This document shows, one piece after another, positions 27,268 through 37,136 of a stretch of DNA of 64,000 nt. The DNA comes from CAYRUD01 sp964427425 (GTDB lineage Bacteria > Chlamydiota > Chlamydiia > Chlamydiales > FEN-1388), in assembly GCA_964427425.1 (NCBI GenBank), contig CAYRUD010000014.1:558001-622000 (forward strand), in the 5' to 3' direction. Below the pieces are notes generated by a model. It saw only the letters and a list, made by a program, of their open reading frames with translations. It searched no databases and had not been told where the DNA came from. The translations under genes were made by a program, and so were the position numbers. Every line of letters starts with the position of its first letter. Position 1 is the stretch's first letter.

Positions 27268-30081
27268 TTAGACTGCATTTCCTCTATCAGCGATATAGAA
27301 TACTCCATTCTTATCGCGATAGCCTACGGAGTTTCCTACAAATGCATCTATAACTCTATTAAATGGATAAAGTATTTTTGATGCTTGAAGGCGTACGGTT
27401 TCAGTGAGGTATGGACTTACTAAAACTGTAAAACCAAATACTTTAGAAAGATTTCCAAGCCACTTTGCATGGTCAAAAGTATACACCTCACGAGGGTTAA
27501 GAGGGGTAGTCGTATAATCTACTCCTGGCTCTGCAAGGCCGATTCGACGGCCGTGTGTTGGCGCTGTCGTCATCGCAATGCTTTTTGCTGTTTGCATTGG
27601 GCGGAAAACCCGTGCTCTAAAATCGAGAACAGACTTTAACTCATCGCTATAGCCGTTTGTTCCGACGTGACTGCTGCCTGATTGAGGAACAAAATCACCA
27701 TATTCAAATTGATGAAAGATTTTCCATTTTTGGCCTAGGATCTCTAAGAGTTCCCTATTCTCTTTCAAGAACTTGATGAATACTTCATCATGAGAAGTAT
27801 CTATTCCAGGTCCATCGCTTGAGTAGCATACGAAGTTGTGGCCAGGAAGTGGTATTCGATTCACACGTGTGCCGAAATAGCATAGACCAAATTGAGCTAA
27901 CGCTCCTCCTAAGCTATGTCCAACGAAGGCGATATTTTCCGCTTTCTTGTCTATTGGACGCTCTCTATATTCTTGAGCGAGATAGAAGAAATATTTTCGA
28001 AGCTCTTGAAAATCTTTTTTCTCGAGCGCAAGATTGATATGTGGGAGGAAGGATTCTTTATCATCTGGGCGATTTCTATCGAAATAGACGGTAAGATCAG
28101 CCACAGCTCTCTTCATGTAGTCGAAGATTTTCTCTTTAAATACAATTGAGAGCGTCTGATCATTCTGAAGTTTTTCGATATCAGACATAAGCTTTGACGC
28201 TGCGAGCGTATAGGCTACCCACAGTGGTATAGTTCTCTCATCAAAGCTTTTTCTTTCATACTCATATGTGAGTTCTGGATTGAGAGCTCCAGGACTTCCT
28301 TTAGGATTAAGATCAGCCTGAAGTGAGTCTTGCCAGTTTATCGCGTTTCTATTGCTTGCAGTGCTTCGATATAACTTGATCATAGGCGAAACATGAGGAT
28401 TCTGTGCATCCGATTCGTTTCTTGAAACAAGTTTAAAGGTGTAATTGACATTGCCATCGCCACTATCAACGAACTCAGTGTTGCAGAGCCATCTCTTCTC
28501 ATTCTTTTTAGTGCGAGGGCCTGGCAATAAAAGTCCTACATGCCATGCGATGTCTTTTTCAGAGCTGTTTTCTGAGTTTTGTACTGCCGTCTTTCGGAAA
28601 AGGCTTTTCTTAGCAACAACATGGCCAAGAATTTCGTAGAAGTTATTCCAGTCTTCTGTTTTTTGAAGATCTGAGAAGACATGTAATAACTCAAACATAT
28701 CTCTGCATGGATTTGAGACATTCTTATCACCCATCGTATGGAAGCCCATAATTGAGAGGTGACGAATCTTTCTGCCAGTAAAGCTTCTCTCAAGCTCTGA
28801 CTCAGATGACATGATCATGTCGACAACTTCATTGAAGTATGTATGCTTGGCTTCTTTAATGTCTTCGCAATCAACATCAGAAATAAACGTATCGAGATAT
28901 TGCTTAATGTCTTTTAGAGTAATTTCAAAAGTGGATGCATTAGGTTCTGATTGATTTTCATGTATGTGTCGTCTAGTAGCATTCAGAAGACCGCGAATTT
29001 CACGGAGTGAGAGCGAGAGTTCCTTATTAGTGGGATGCTGAGACATTTTTGCGAATGTCTCTTCAAGCGAAAGTGGATTTGTCTCAGGATTCAAATCGAT
29101 GAAAAGGCGGGTATGAAGAGCCTCTAATTTCCTATACAGCGCTTCTATGTGACGTATCTCAATGTTTTGGACTCCAATATTACATTTTGAGACATGATCA
29201 GGATAAAGAGGATCACCTTTTTCAATCATGGTCTTGAAATCGAGATTATAGTTCGTGGCTATAAGATCGATGAACCATGGACCATATTCTTCTTCGAGAA
29301 ACTCTCTATAGAATCGTATAACCTGTCTATTTTCTTCTTTGATCTTTTCTTTTTCTTGTTCCGTAGCTTCAGAAGAGGATGCAGGGATTTTCTGAAGTGT
29401 CAGCTCTTGAGTTTCATCGTTCAACACAAATCTCCATGAGCCGCGGTGCTCTGCCTCCATAACAAAGTACGGCTCAACGGTAGTAAGACAATCGGTTGCA
29501 AGTCTTGTAAAAGGATCTAAAAAACATTCTTTTGACAGGCGGGATGTTAGGGATGAGAAATATTCGTTAGCTGGCGCTTTAAAGATGATGGCCTCTTGAG
29601 GGGTAGAGCTGCAAGAAGTCCTCGAAGTGAAAAGAGATTGAACCTTTTTCCAAGCGCTTTCTTCAATTTTAGAAACTTCGACTTTAATAATCTCTTTAGG
29701 CTCAATCGAGGAAAAAAACGGAATAAATGATTTGAAAATATCAGACCAGGTCTTTTTAGCTTTAGCTGCTTGTACGAGCCATTTTCCTGCAGCAGGATGT
29801 TTGGAGTCTTCTTTTATTATCTCAACTTCAAATCCTTGATTGAATAATTCGCGGTTAATTTTTTGAGTTGATTGTTCAAAGACAGTGGTAATAGTAGATG
29901 CAAGCTCATAAACATGGCTTCCATCATCACTTATTTTTCCGATATTTAGACGAACCTCTTTGATCCCAGGTTCGGCTGAACTTTCATTAGTTCTTTCGGT
30001 TTGATCTGATTCTTGTTTGTTAAGAATGTATGACCAAGTAGTGTCATCGTTTCGATAGAATCTGTCTTGAATAGATCCCAT
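27268..30081 (-). CDS. Large protein with class 3 lipase-like domain (candidate effector)
   Basis: This 937-residue protein has an alpha/beta hydrolase domain near its C-terminus. The nucleophile elbow is GHSLGG with Ser723, followed by YGDFVPQSG with Asp796 and SSHVG with His805, in the order and style of class 3 lipases. The first 600 residues are helical and charged without a recognised domain, and residues about 40-170 include several low-complexity Ser/Lys stretches. There is no signal peptide. A strong GGAGG ribosome binding site lies seven bases before the ATG, unlike some other candidate effectors here. A hairpin lies in the leader. It may act on host membrane lipids, but whether it is secreted is unknown. 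Lipase fold is likely; substrate is unknown. Confidence 0.72.
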   Translation of the reverse strand: MGSIQDRFYRNDDTTWSYILNKQESDQTERTNESSAEPGIKEVRLNIGKISDDGSHVYELASTITTVFEQSTQKINRELFNQGFEVEIIKEDSKHPAAGKWLVQAAKAKKTWSDIFKSFIPFFSSIEPKEIIKVEVSKIEESAWKKVQSLFTSRTSCSSTPQEAIIFKAPANEYFSSLTSRLSKECFLDPFTRLATDCLTTVEPYFVMEAEHRGSWRFVLNDETQELTLQKIPASSSEATEQEKEKIKEENRQVIRFYREFLEEEYGPWFIDLIATNYNLDFKTMIEKGDPLYPDHVSKCNIGVQNIEIRHIEALYRKLEALHTRLFIDLNPETNPLSLEETFAKMSQHPTNKELSLSLREIRGLLNATRRHIHENQSEPNASTFEITLKDIKQYLDTFISDVDCEDIKEAKHTYFNEVVDMIMSSESELERSFTGRKIRHLSIMGFHTMGDKNVSNPCRDMFELLHVFSDLQKTEDWNNFYEILGHVVAKKSLFRKTAVQNSENSSEKDIAWHVGLLLPGPRTKKNEKRWLCNTEFVDSGDGNVNYTFKLVSRNESDAQNPHVSPMIKLYRSTASNRNAINWQDSLQADLNPKGSPGALNPELTYEYERKSFDERTIPLWVAYTLAASKLMSDIEKLQNDQTLSIVFKEKIFDYMKRAVADLTVYFDRNRPDDKESFLPHINLALEKKDFQELRKYFFYLAQEYRERPIDKKAENIAFVGHSLGGALAQFGLCYFGTRVNRIPLPGHNFVCYSSDGPGIDTSHDEVFIKFLKENRELLEILGQKWKIFHQFEYGDFVPQSGSSHVGTNGYSDELKSVLDFRARVFRPMQTAKSIAMTTAPTHGRRIGLAEPGVDYTTTPLNPREVYTFDHAKWLGNLSKVFGFTVLVSPYLTETVRLQASKILYPFNRVIDAFVGNSVGYRDKNGVFYIADRGNAV

Positions 30082-30100
30082 ATAGTGGCCTCCTCATAAG

Positions 30101-30154
30101 CATTCGCCGCAAGTAAATTTTTTTCTTACCACGAGTTAAGAAAAAAAGCGAATG
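30101..30154 (-). promoter_or_regulatory. Nested inverted repeat in the lipase gene leader
   Basis: An outer 7-bp pair CATTCGC/GCGAATG (30101-30107 and 30148-30154) encloses an inner 11-bp pair of seven T plus CTTA against TAAG plus seven A (30118-30128 and 30137-30147). It starts 20 bp before the lipase ATG, close to its ribosome binding site, so it may affect translation or mRNA stability. Confidence 0.5.
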
Positions 30155-30262
30155 GAGGAGGGGGTCTTACTAAAATAATTTATTTACGTAGATGAAAATT
30201 GGGAAAGTGATGCCGTTTCCATCGTGGCATTTTGCTTGAGTTATCTTATAACAGGTTGGCAA

Positions 30263-32830
30263 TCAACGAGTTCTAAGTGACTCATCATAGATGAATAATC
30301 GCTGGATGCGGGGTCCAAGACATGTCATTAACTCATGAGCAATCGAGCCGCCTTTTTCGGCGAATTCTTCAAGCGGGATACTATTTCCTAAGTCATCTTC
30401 CCCGAAGATAAGTGCCGCGTCTCCAATTTCAGCGTCTGGAATATGAGAGATATCAACCATCATATAGTCCATGCAGATTCTTCCGATCATGGGCGCTTTC
30501 TTCCCGCGAATCAGGACTTCAACCTTTTCACTATATGTTCGGTGAAGGCCATCATAGTATCCAATCGGAAGAACGGCTATTGTTGCTCTCTCATTTTTAA
30601 TGATGTGAGATCTTCCGTAGCTGACAGTATCTCCTTTTTGAGCATGGTTGATACCAGCGACTTTTGTTACAAGTGATAGAGCGGGTCGAAGAGTTGGCAT
30701 CACCTCTTTCAAAGTGGATGATGTGTAGATCCCATATGTCGCAATTCCTATTCGTGCCATATTGAATGAAGGAAAATGAAACCTCATTGCTGCAGCTGAA
30801 TTCGCAGCATGGATATATCGAGGAGTAATTCCTATTTCTTTGAGTTTGTCAGCTAACTCCTCGAGTGTGGACGCTTGCCATCGAGTATACTCATCTTGAG
30901 ATGCATCATCCGCTGAGCAAAAGTGAGTAAAAAGCCCTTCAAAGATAAGGTGATCAGGATGCTTAGCTATTTGTTTTGCTAACTCAATCGCATGATCAGG
31001 CCTACATCCAAATCTCTTCATCCCAGTATCAACATGAAGGTGGAGCTTTAATGGTGACTTATATTCCTTGGCATACAAAAGAGCCGCGTCAATTTGCTCT
31101 TTCGTCCCAACGCCGACTTCCAAATTCCATTTAAAAGCCTTGAGCATTTCATCGGGCATCGCGTTGATAACGAAGATGTTTTGCTCAACACCTCGTTTTC
31201 TCATGGCGACTCCTTCATCGACATAGGACACTCCAAGAATATCGACACCACATTTCCTTAAGAAGTGGGCGATCCTTACATCATCAGTCCCGTAAGCCAA
31301 CGCTTTTACCATGATCATGAGCCTTGTTGAAGTCCCAAGTCTTTGTTTGATCAGATCAATGTTATGGCGAATGGAGGCTAAATTTATCGAAGCGTAGGTC
31401 TGTGGCGGGCTATCTTCGATAGCTTGGAAGAGCCAGTCGATTGGAGTCTTATCAGCTCCCTTAAAAATAACCGTTTGGAAGGGAATCCCTTGAGGTGGTT
31501 TCTTAAGAGCCTCAGTAAGAGCTGAAGAAAGATCAGAGCATTCATAGAGTGATATGCCAGCATCTTTTGCGAGATGCTCATCAATGAAGTGATTTGAAGA
31601 TGAGGGCCAGTAGTAGATGTGATTTATATGAAGATTCTTTAGAGCTTCAACGATCCTTTTCTTATGACGCACATCAAACCGATGCGTATGGAGGCCTCCA
31701 AAGATAAGAGCTCTCCTTGTTGGAATATTTGGCGATGGTTTCTCTATGAGAGTCGACATCTCCAAGAGTGAAGCGGCAAAAGAAAGTGCCTCATGGCTAT
31801 ATGTACTATTAATAAAAGTAGTCCCTAAAACATTTTTCCAGACCTCAGTTCTCATCGTTTGAGGTTTGTAGGACTTGAGCTTGTCAAGGACTTTCTCTAG
31901 AGGAACATTGAGAAGGTGGCAGATTGCGAGTGCGATCTGTACCAGCTCTACAACGAATGGAAGAGTGGTTTCAAGAGAGGTCTGCTTTTTCTTTTTCCCT
32001 TCATCATATGTAATCTCAATAGACATTCCTTTTGAATGAATATTGATCAATCTTGCCCTAGGAAATGTGTGAGGAAGATCATTCCAATAGTAGAGATGTG
32101 AAAGATCTTCTTTTTGCGCTGGAGAATCAGTGAATACTTTTTCTGATAGAATCCAGTTCGATTGAGGAATAGCTTGAATAAGCTCAAAAAGCTGTGTCGC
32201 TACTTCTCCTTTGAATGATTCCATTCCGTAACGGGGACGTAAAAAATTGGTAGCCACAGCATGGGTCGGATTGACCATATTGATGAGTTTTCTCATCTCG
32301 CCTGGTTGATTTGCCGCCATTTCAATAAAAGCAATTGAGGCTGATGCTGGCATGTTTATAAGGCTTAAAGCAACGCCGATCTGACTGTTATAGCTTTCAG
32401 GGCTTGTATAGACATTCTTCACATCCTGGAGGAGGAAACTCATTAAGTCTTTGAGCATTGTCTTCCCAGTGCTGCCGCCGACTGCGATAACGGGGATGTC
32501 TTTTGCTCGTTCTTGCCGTATGCTTGACGCGAGACTTTGAAGGGCTTGTAGTGTGTCCTCAACTAGGATAAGAGACTCTTCTTGTATATTTTGAGGCTTT
32601 TGCCAGTCGCTTCTAACTATGGCAAATTTGGCTCCATTTTGGAGCGCTTCTTCAACATACATGTGCCCGTCTCCTCGACGGCCTCGTAGAGCGACAAAAA
32701 GAGAGCTCTCACCTTTGATAGTTCTCGAGTCGATCGTTACATCATCGATAAATGCGCGCTGTTGATCAAGATGAGGTATATTCGATGAAAGAGAGAATTG
32801 AGGCCAATGATGAAGTAGAAAAGGCTCCAT
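30263..32830 (-). CDS. alr: MurF-like / alanine racemase fusion protein
   Basis: The 855-residue protein joins a MurF-type Mur ligase (residues 1 to about 470) to alanine racemase (about 477-855), an arrangement known from Bacteroidetes. The racemase half looks fully active: PLP lysine Lys509 in KALAYG, HVDTGMKRFG, Tyr738 in GDTVSYGRSH and GRICMDYMMVDIS. It would supply D-alanine for peptidoglycan. The MurF half keeps the P-loop GGSTGKT (Lys123) and SYNSQIGV, but the usual DxYNANP block reads NSTYSHE (Asn341 onward), the HLEGFGS region reads RPRYGMESF, and the carbamylated-lysine region VAKAKGEI reads VATQLFEL. The ligase half is therefore probably inactive. C. trachomatis lacks alr as far as I know. 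It lies alone between lptG and the lipase gene. Confidence 0.88.
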   Translation of the reverse strand: MEPFLLHHWPQFSLSSNIPHLDQQRAFIDDVTIDSRTIKGESSLFVALRGRRGDGHMYVEEALQNGAKFAIVRSDWQKPQNIQEESLILVEDTLQALQSLASSIRQERAKDIPVIAVGGSTGKTMLKDLMSFLLQDVKNVYTSPESYNSQIGVALSLINMPASASIAFIEMAANQPGEMRKLINMVNPTHAVATNFLRPRYGMESFKGEVATQLFELIQAIPQSNWILSEKVFTDSPAQKEDLSHLYYWNDLPHTFPRARLINIHSKGMSIEITYDEGKKKKQTSLETTLPFVVELVQIALAICHLLNVPLEKVLDKLKSYKPQTMRTEVWKNVLGTTFINSTYSHEALSFAASLLEMSTLIEKPSPNIPTRRALIFGGLHTHRFDVRHKKRIVEALKNLHINHIYYWPSSSNHFIDEHLAKDAGISLYECSDLSSALTEALKKPPQGIPFQTVIFKGADKTPIDWLFQAIEDSPPQTYASINLASIRHNIDLIKQRLGTSTRLMIMVKALAYGTDDVRIAHFLRKCGVDILGVSYVDEGVAMRKRGVEQNIFVINAMPDEMLKAFKWNLEVGVGTKEQIDAALLYAKEYKSPLKLHLHVDTGMKRFGCRPDHAIELAKQIAKHPDHLIFEGLFTHFCSADDASQDEYTRWQASTLEELADKLKEIGITPRYIHAANSAAAMRFHFPSFNMARIGIATYGIYTSSTLKEVMPTLRPALSLVTKVAGINHAQKGDTVSYGRSHIIKNERATIAVLPIGYYDGLHRTYSEKVEVLIRGKKAPMIGRICMDYMMVDISHIPDAEIGDAALIFGEDDLGNSIPLEEFAEKGGSIAHELMTCLGPRIQRLFIYDESLRTR

Positions 32831-32968
32831 GGGAGATGTCTTGAGCTCCTCAATATATATTGAAGGGGGATAAGCGTCTCTCTTACATTGCCTTACCGCT
32901 TATAGGTCAATTCATTTCGTCAGGATAATCGTATTAGCAAAGCATGAAGCGAGATAGTTGCACTTGTA

Positions 32969-34123
32969 TCATATTCTTTTGACTTGCCTCAAGGTCAAAT
33001 ATAAGAGAATTCCCCAAGGGAGGAGGAGAATAAATGTTGTTGGGACAAAAGGTGAGCGGGCGAGAGCTGTTGTAGCTTGAATGATTACCTGAGTGGTAAA
33101 AAGCGCTGCGATCAAAATACCAAGAGATCGGCTCAATGAGACTGATCTACGATCAAAATGGAGCGAGACGAAGGCTGCCAGAAGAACTGCAAAAATCGAA
33201 AGAAGTGGGTTCATCAGCTTTGTAATAAGAGCGATTTTGGTCTCATTCGCCCTTTCAGTCTTTGAGTTTCCGTATGAGTTTGTGATCATATAAAGATCAC
33301 TCAGCGATATCTCACGCGGCTGCGCAGTTGCAATAGCAATTTGCTCTCCAGTTATTGATAATGAGGATAAATCTTCTTCCGTCTTCATTATTGAGAGACT
33401 AAAATCGCCGCTATTTTCATCTCTTTCATAATACTCGATTCGTAGAGCGCGTGGAGGTGTTTTTTCCTCTCCAATAGAATAATGAAGTTCTTCGATATGG
33501 CAGACTTTATCTCGAGAGATAACCCAAAAAACATCTTTTAAGAGCGCTTTCTTTTTAACGTGCTCTTTGAAAAATAATCTCTCTCCATGGGGAAGCATAA
33601 TAACGCCAAGTTTCTTCGTGTCATCTTCCTTTGGCTTTTCTCTTCCGAAATCAGTGTCGATGATGCTGAGATGTTTGTGGAGAGCTATTGGATAACAATA
33701 CTCAAAATTAATCCAAGAGAGGGTGGTGTAGACGAATCCACCAAGGATAAATGGGAGTAAGAATTTTCGAAGGGATAATCCAGAAGAGAGAAGGGGAATA
33801 ATGATGTTTTCGTGAGTTGCTCTAAAGAAAATGAGCGTTGCCGCAATTCCTGCAGAGAAAGGAACTAATATATCAAAACGACGGCTAAACATAGCTGCAT
33901 AGTAGGTGAGCCACAGCTTCTTTGAGGTTTTCGGATCTAAGATATCTTTTAAGTGACCAACCATGTCAGCGATGACAAAGAGGGTATAGGAGAGGAGGAT
34001 GATACTTCCGGTAAGTCGTATGAAGCGAAAGAAAAAGAATCGGCTCCACAAATGAGGAATGAGAGGTCTCATTTGTTGTGGGATCAGAATCTTGAGAAAA
34101 GGAGCTTTGATCATTTTACTCAC
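32969..34123 (-). CDS. lptG: LPS export permease LptG (YjgQ)
   Basis: LptG is a membrane part of the LptB2FG transporter that lifts lipopolysaccharide from the inner membrane. The 384-residue protein has about six hydrophobic helices, two blocks of three, flanking a soluble periplasmic region of about 150 residues. FFRFIRLTGSIILLSYTLFVIADM near the N-terminus fits the YjgP/YjgQ family. It starts with GTG at 34123 (an ATG lies nine bases further in) and begins 17 bp after the lptF stop, so the two are one operon. The order agrees with the C. trachomatis pair next to tilS. Confidence 0.85.
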   Translation of the reverse strand: MSKMIKAPFLKILIPQQMRPLIPHLWSRFFFFRFIRLTGSIILLSYTLFVIADMVGHLKDILDPKTSKKLWLTYYAAMFSRRFDILVPFSAGIAATLIFFRATHENIIIPLLSSGLSLRKFLLPFILGGFVYTTLSWINFEYCYPIALHKHLSIIDTDFGREKPKEDDTKKLGVIMLPHGERLFFKEHVKKKALLKDVFWVISRDKVCHIEELHYSIGEEKTPPRALRIEYYERDENSGDFSLSIMKTEEDLSSLSITGEQIAIATAQPREISLSDLYMITNSYGNSKTERANETKIALITKLMNPLLSIFAVLLAAFVSLHFDRRSVSLSRSLGILIAALFTTQVIIQATTALARSPFVPTTFILLLPWGILLYLTLRQVKRI

Positions 34124-34140
34124 TGCTTATTACCCTTTTT

Positions 34141-35370
34141 TTAGATCGAACGTCCTTCTTCGATAAGCTGTTTCTGTTTAAGTCCGTACAGAGTCAGTAC
34201 GATATGAGGGATAAGATAGCATGCTATAGCTAGAGGCGCGATCTCATCTAAATTCTTTCCCATAAGGTACATTGCCATGAAGAAGAAGAAGGGGAGAAGC
34301 GCTTTGGCAAAGTGGAATCTTCCTTTTGATCTATTGATGTAGACGCCAAAGATGATCCCAACAAATGTGAGGGTTAAAACAGCGCATGAGAGAGAGACAC
34401 GCCGCCATGGCTCTGATTGAAATCGACTCAGCTGCTTCGTCATGTTTTTAGCGCTATGGCCTTTATAATGCGCGCTTGCGACTTCTTCTTGAAACTGGGA
34501 TTTTATCGCCATGACTGTAGATAATGGTAAGTGATCTGCGTGAACTTTCCACTGCTTATTTTGTGTCAGCTCATGGATATAGGTCGTTGGGGTAGTCTTT
34601 CGCTTCGCACTCTCAATACAGCTCGTTGAGAGACTGTCCTTGGATTTAGGCTCTGTTGTCGTAAAGAGAGAGAGAGTTTCACCCTTGAGTGCTCCTTCTT
34701 CTGCCTCAGCTTCAACAAAGAGAGCTAAAGTGAGTCTATCTTGTCCTTTAGGAGCTAAGCAGATGATCATATCATTTGCTTTAGAGCCAGTTTTTAAGGA
34801 TCCAGTGAGTTCGAGCGCAATGCTATGATTGTTAAGAAATTGTCCTGATTGAAGAAGAGCTAAAGGCTCTTCGGCTCTTACGTCGTATTCAAGTATTTTC
34901 GCTGCAAGGTGACTCTTTGCTGCGAGATCGAAAATAAAGAGAAATGTGACGAGCGACAGGATAGTGCTTAAGAGGAGAATGGGATTAAAGACTGTGAGGA
35001 GGCTTGCGCCTGACGCTCTACATGCAGTCAGCTCTCCAGTTTGGCTCATTCTTGAAGAGACGCTATATCCTGCAATAAAGGCGCTGATAGGGAGGGCTAT
35101 TTGTAGGATATAAGGGATTTGATAGAGGATAAATAGAAGGATTCTTCCACCAGATGCACCAATAGTGATAAATCGCGCGACTTCTTCTAATCGAGAAGTC
35201 AACAGAAGAGTTACGATGCCAAGAAGTGATACAGAGAATATTCCTATATATCGCCGCATGATGGCTTTCCAATAAAGAGGCAAGATAAGAGATAAACTCT
35301 TCTTGAAAGAGGGGTACTTGGCGGAAAGATAATGTATAGCTTTTTTAATATTTTCTTGTAGGTTGGTCAT
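34141..35370 (-). CDS. lptF: LPS export permease LptF (YjgP)
   Basis: LptF is the partner of LptG in LPS extraction. The 409-residue protein has the same plan: helices near residues 40-125, a periplasmic beta-rich part about 160-300, and three C-terminal helices. The stretch LPISAFIAGYSVSSRMSQTGELTACRASGAS is the conserved cytoplasmic coupling segment of the YjgP/YjgQ family. It is divergent from tilS, with about 200 bp between the ATG codons to hold both promoters. LptF versus LptG is assigned by gene order and the coupling motif, and could be swapped. Confidence 0.85.
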   Translation of the reverse strand: MTNLQENIKKAIHYLSAKYPSFKKSLSLILPLYWKAIMRRYIGIFSVSLLGIVTLLLTSRLEEVARFITIGASGGRILLFILYQIPYILQIALPISAFIAGYSVSSRMSQTGELTACRASGASLLTVFNPILLLSTILSLVTFLFIFDLAAKSHLAAKILEYDVRAEEPLALLQSGQFLNNHSIALELTGSLKTGSKANDMIICLAPKGQDRLTLALFVEAEAEEGALKGETLSLFTTTEPKSKDSLSTSCIESAKRKTTPTTYIHELTQNKQWKVHADHLPLSTVMAIKSQFQEEVASAHYKGHSAKNMTKQLSRFQSEPWRRVSLSCAVLTLTFVGIIFGVYINRSKGRFHFAKALLPFFFFMAMYLMGKNLDEIAPLAIACYLIPHIVLTLYGLKQKQLIEEGRSI

Positions 35371-35573
35371 CTTAATTTTAAGTTGCTTAAGAGCTGGAAG
35401 CCTATGCTATATTTAAAGTGAAAACTTACAGATTAGTATACATAGGTATCTCTTTAAGTTGGGATGTTAAAATTCTACGACATGAAAGAAATTGTTTTGA
35501 ACCTGAGAGAGCAAGAGTTTTAGTGACAGATCAAAGATGTTGCGGTGTAGGAGATCATAGCAGAATTCATTAT

Positions 35574-37136
35574 ATGAAAGAAAAAACCGATAAAGAGTTT
35601 TTAGCGCTTGTAGAGTCTCTTATCCATTTTTTTGAATCGCAATCGAGCGTATTGGAGCCTCCAATCGCACTTGCTTTCTCAGGTGGTGCAGATTCAACAT
35701 TCTTACTCCATATTCTCGTTCATCTTTTTCAACGAATGAAAAAGAATCCTCAAGAAATTCTTGCTATCTATATAGATCATGGCTGGCGCCCAGAGAGTGC
35801 GCAGGAGGCTGTACATCTCAAGGCAGTTGCAAATTCTTTGGGTGTTTCATATCTTTCGCTCCAAATTCCACCGGAAAAAGTATCTCTTCAGTCGTCAAAT
35901 CTTGAGGAAAAATTTCGTATCGAGAGATATCGGCTTCTATATGAAGAATGTGCGAAAAGAGGAATTTCATCCCTCTTTTTAGGACATCATGCAGATGACC
36001 AAGTAGAAGTTATTTTTAAGAGGCTCCTTGAAGGAAGTTCTCTTCAAGCTCTCAAGGCAATGGGAGCGATTGAAGATTTTCCATTACCTCTCTTAGGAGA
36101 TAATTCGGGAGCTTCTTCTGCAGGAATGATTCGGCTTATTCGTCCACTTTTAACAACTCACAAATCCTCAATTGTAGAGTGGCTAAACCAGCACTCGATT
36201 TCATATGTTCATGATTCGACCAATGAAGATGAGACGTATCTAAGGAATCGATTGCGTCTTTCTCTATTTCCTTTCCTCAAGGAGCAATTCGGTAAGGAGA
36301 TCGAAGGTCCGCTTTTGCGAATTTCAGATGAAGCAAGAAGGTTTCATGAATATATTCTCTCAGCGGCTTCTTCTCGTATTCGGCAGATGAAAGGAAAGAG
36401 GGTTTTTTATCTTGAGTTGGTGAATTCACCGCTTAAGAACGAGGATGGTTTTCTAGTTGAGCAGCTGCTTTTTATCCTGAAGAGAGAATATCCACTCCTT
36501 TCTTTATTCAGTCGGAATCAAATAGTTGAAGCAAGTGAAGTCTTTGCTGCAGACGGATCGCATTCAAGCGTAAAGTGGTTTTTCGCAGGGCATGGGCCTG
36601 CGCTCATTTGTCAGCCCGGTAGGATTTTGTTCTTGTCTTCGTATCGCAAGACTTCGAGTAGAGATCCTCTTTCGATTGAGATGGAGAATACTTGCTTGAG
36701 GAAACAAGTGATTTGGAATGATGAATGGGAAATTACTTGGGATGATTTTCCAATCTGTCAGGAAAAACTTACTCAACCAGACCGTCCGATATGGTTCTCG
36801 TTGCTGGATGGGGAGAAGGTTTCGTTTCGTGCTCTTATTGATAAATCATCGAAGTCTACTTTGCGTGTTCTACGAGTAACAGATAAACTTATACGATCCT
36901 ATAATCTATCTAGGAAAGATAAGGCACGACTTACATTAAACTCATCTCAGAGATTCTCTTTATTAAGAGAATTGATTCCTGGGATTATGATAGATAATAC
37001 GTTTGTTATTGCTCTTTCAGAGAGGCCTGATATATTGCCTTATTGCAGCTCAGCTCGTTTCAGTTGCAAAATAGGTGATACTCATATGAATCAGCCTCAT
37101 GAAATCACTATCACGATGAGGCGTCTTTATTTTTAA
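35574..37136 (+). CDS. tilS: tRNA(Ile)-lysidine synthase TilS
   Basis: TilS converts the C34 of tRNA-Ile(CAU) to lysidine so that it reads AUA. The PP-loop ATP motif is SGGADS (residues 36-41). DHGWRPES, GHHADDQVEVIFKRLLEGSS and VHDSTNEDETYLRNRLRL follow in the family order. At 520 residues it is longer than usual (C. trachomatis about 320, E. coli about 430), with a C-terminal region of unclear role. The ATG at 35574 gives a normal N-terminus; a GTG 156 bp earlier would add 52 residues that look unlike TilS. The last codons run through a terminator-like hairpin. It precedes ftsH, as in C. trachomatis. Confidence 0.9.
   Translation: MKEKTDKEFLALVESLIHFFESQSSVLEPPIALAFSGGADSTFLLHILVHLFQRMKKNPQEILAIYIDHGWRPESAQEAVHLKAVANSLGVSYLSLQIPPEKVSLQSSNLEEKFRIERYRLLYEECAKRGISSLFLGHHADDQVEVIFKRLLEGSSLQALKAMGAIEDFPLPLLGDNSGASSAGMIRLIRPLLTTHKSSIVEWLNQHSISYVHDSTNEDETYLRNRLRLSLFPFLKEQFGKEIEGPLLRISDEARRFHEYILSAASSRIRQMKGKRVFYLELVNSPLKNEDGFLVEQLLFILKREYPLLSLFSRNQIVEASEVFAADGSHSSVKWFFAGHGPALICQPGRILFLSSYRKTSSRDPLSIEMENTCLRKQVIWNDEWEITWDDFPICQEKLTQPDRPIWFSLLDGEKVSFRALIDKSSKSTLRVLRVTDKLIRSYNLSRKDKARLTLNSSQRFSLLRELIPGIMIDNTFVIALSERPDILPYCSSARFSCKIGDTHMNQPHEITITMRRLYF
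37094..37134 (+). terminator. Terminator-like hairpin inside the tilS 3' end
   Basis: GCCTCAT at 37094-37100 pairs with ATGAGGC at 37116-37122, and GTCTTTATTTTT follows. It overlaps the last 14 codons of tilS, so it is coding and probably also the tilS terminator. Confidence 0.6.

Noticed and set aside
35418..35573. 52-codon N-terminal extension of tilS from a GTG
   Set aside because: The extension does not look like TilS and the PP-loop would be too far from the start; it lies in the lptF/tilS promoter region.
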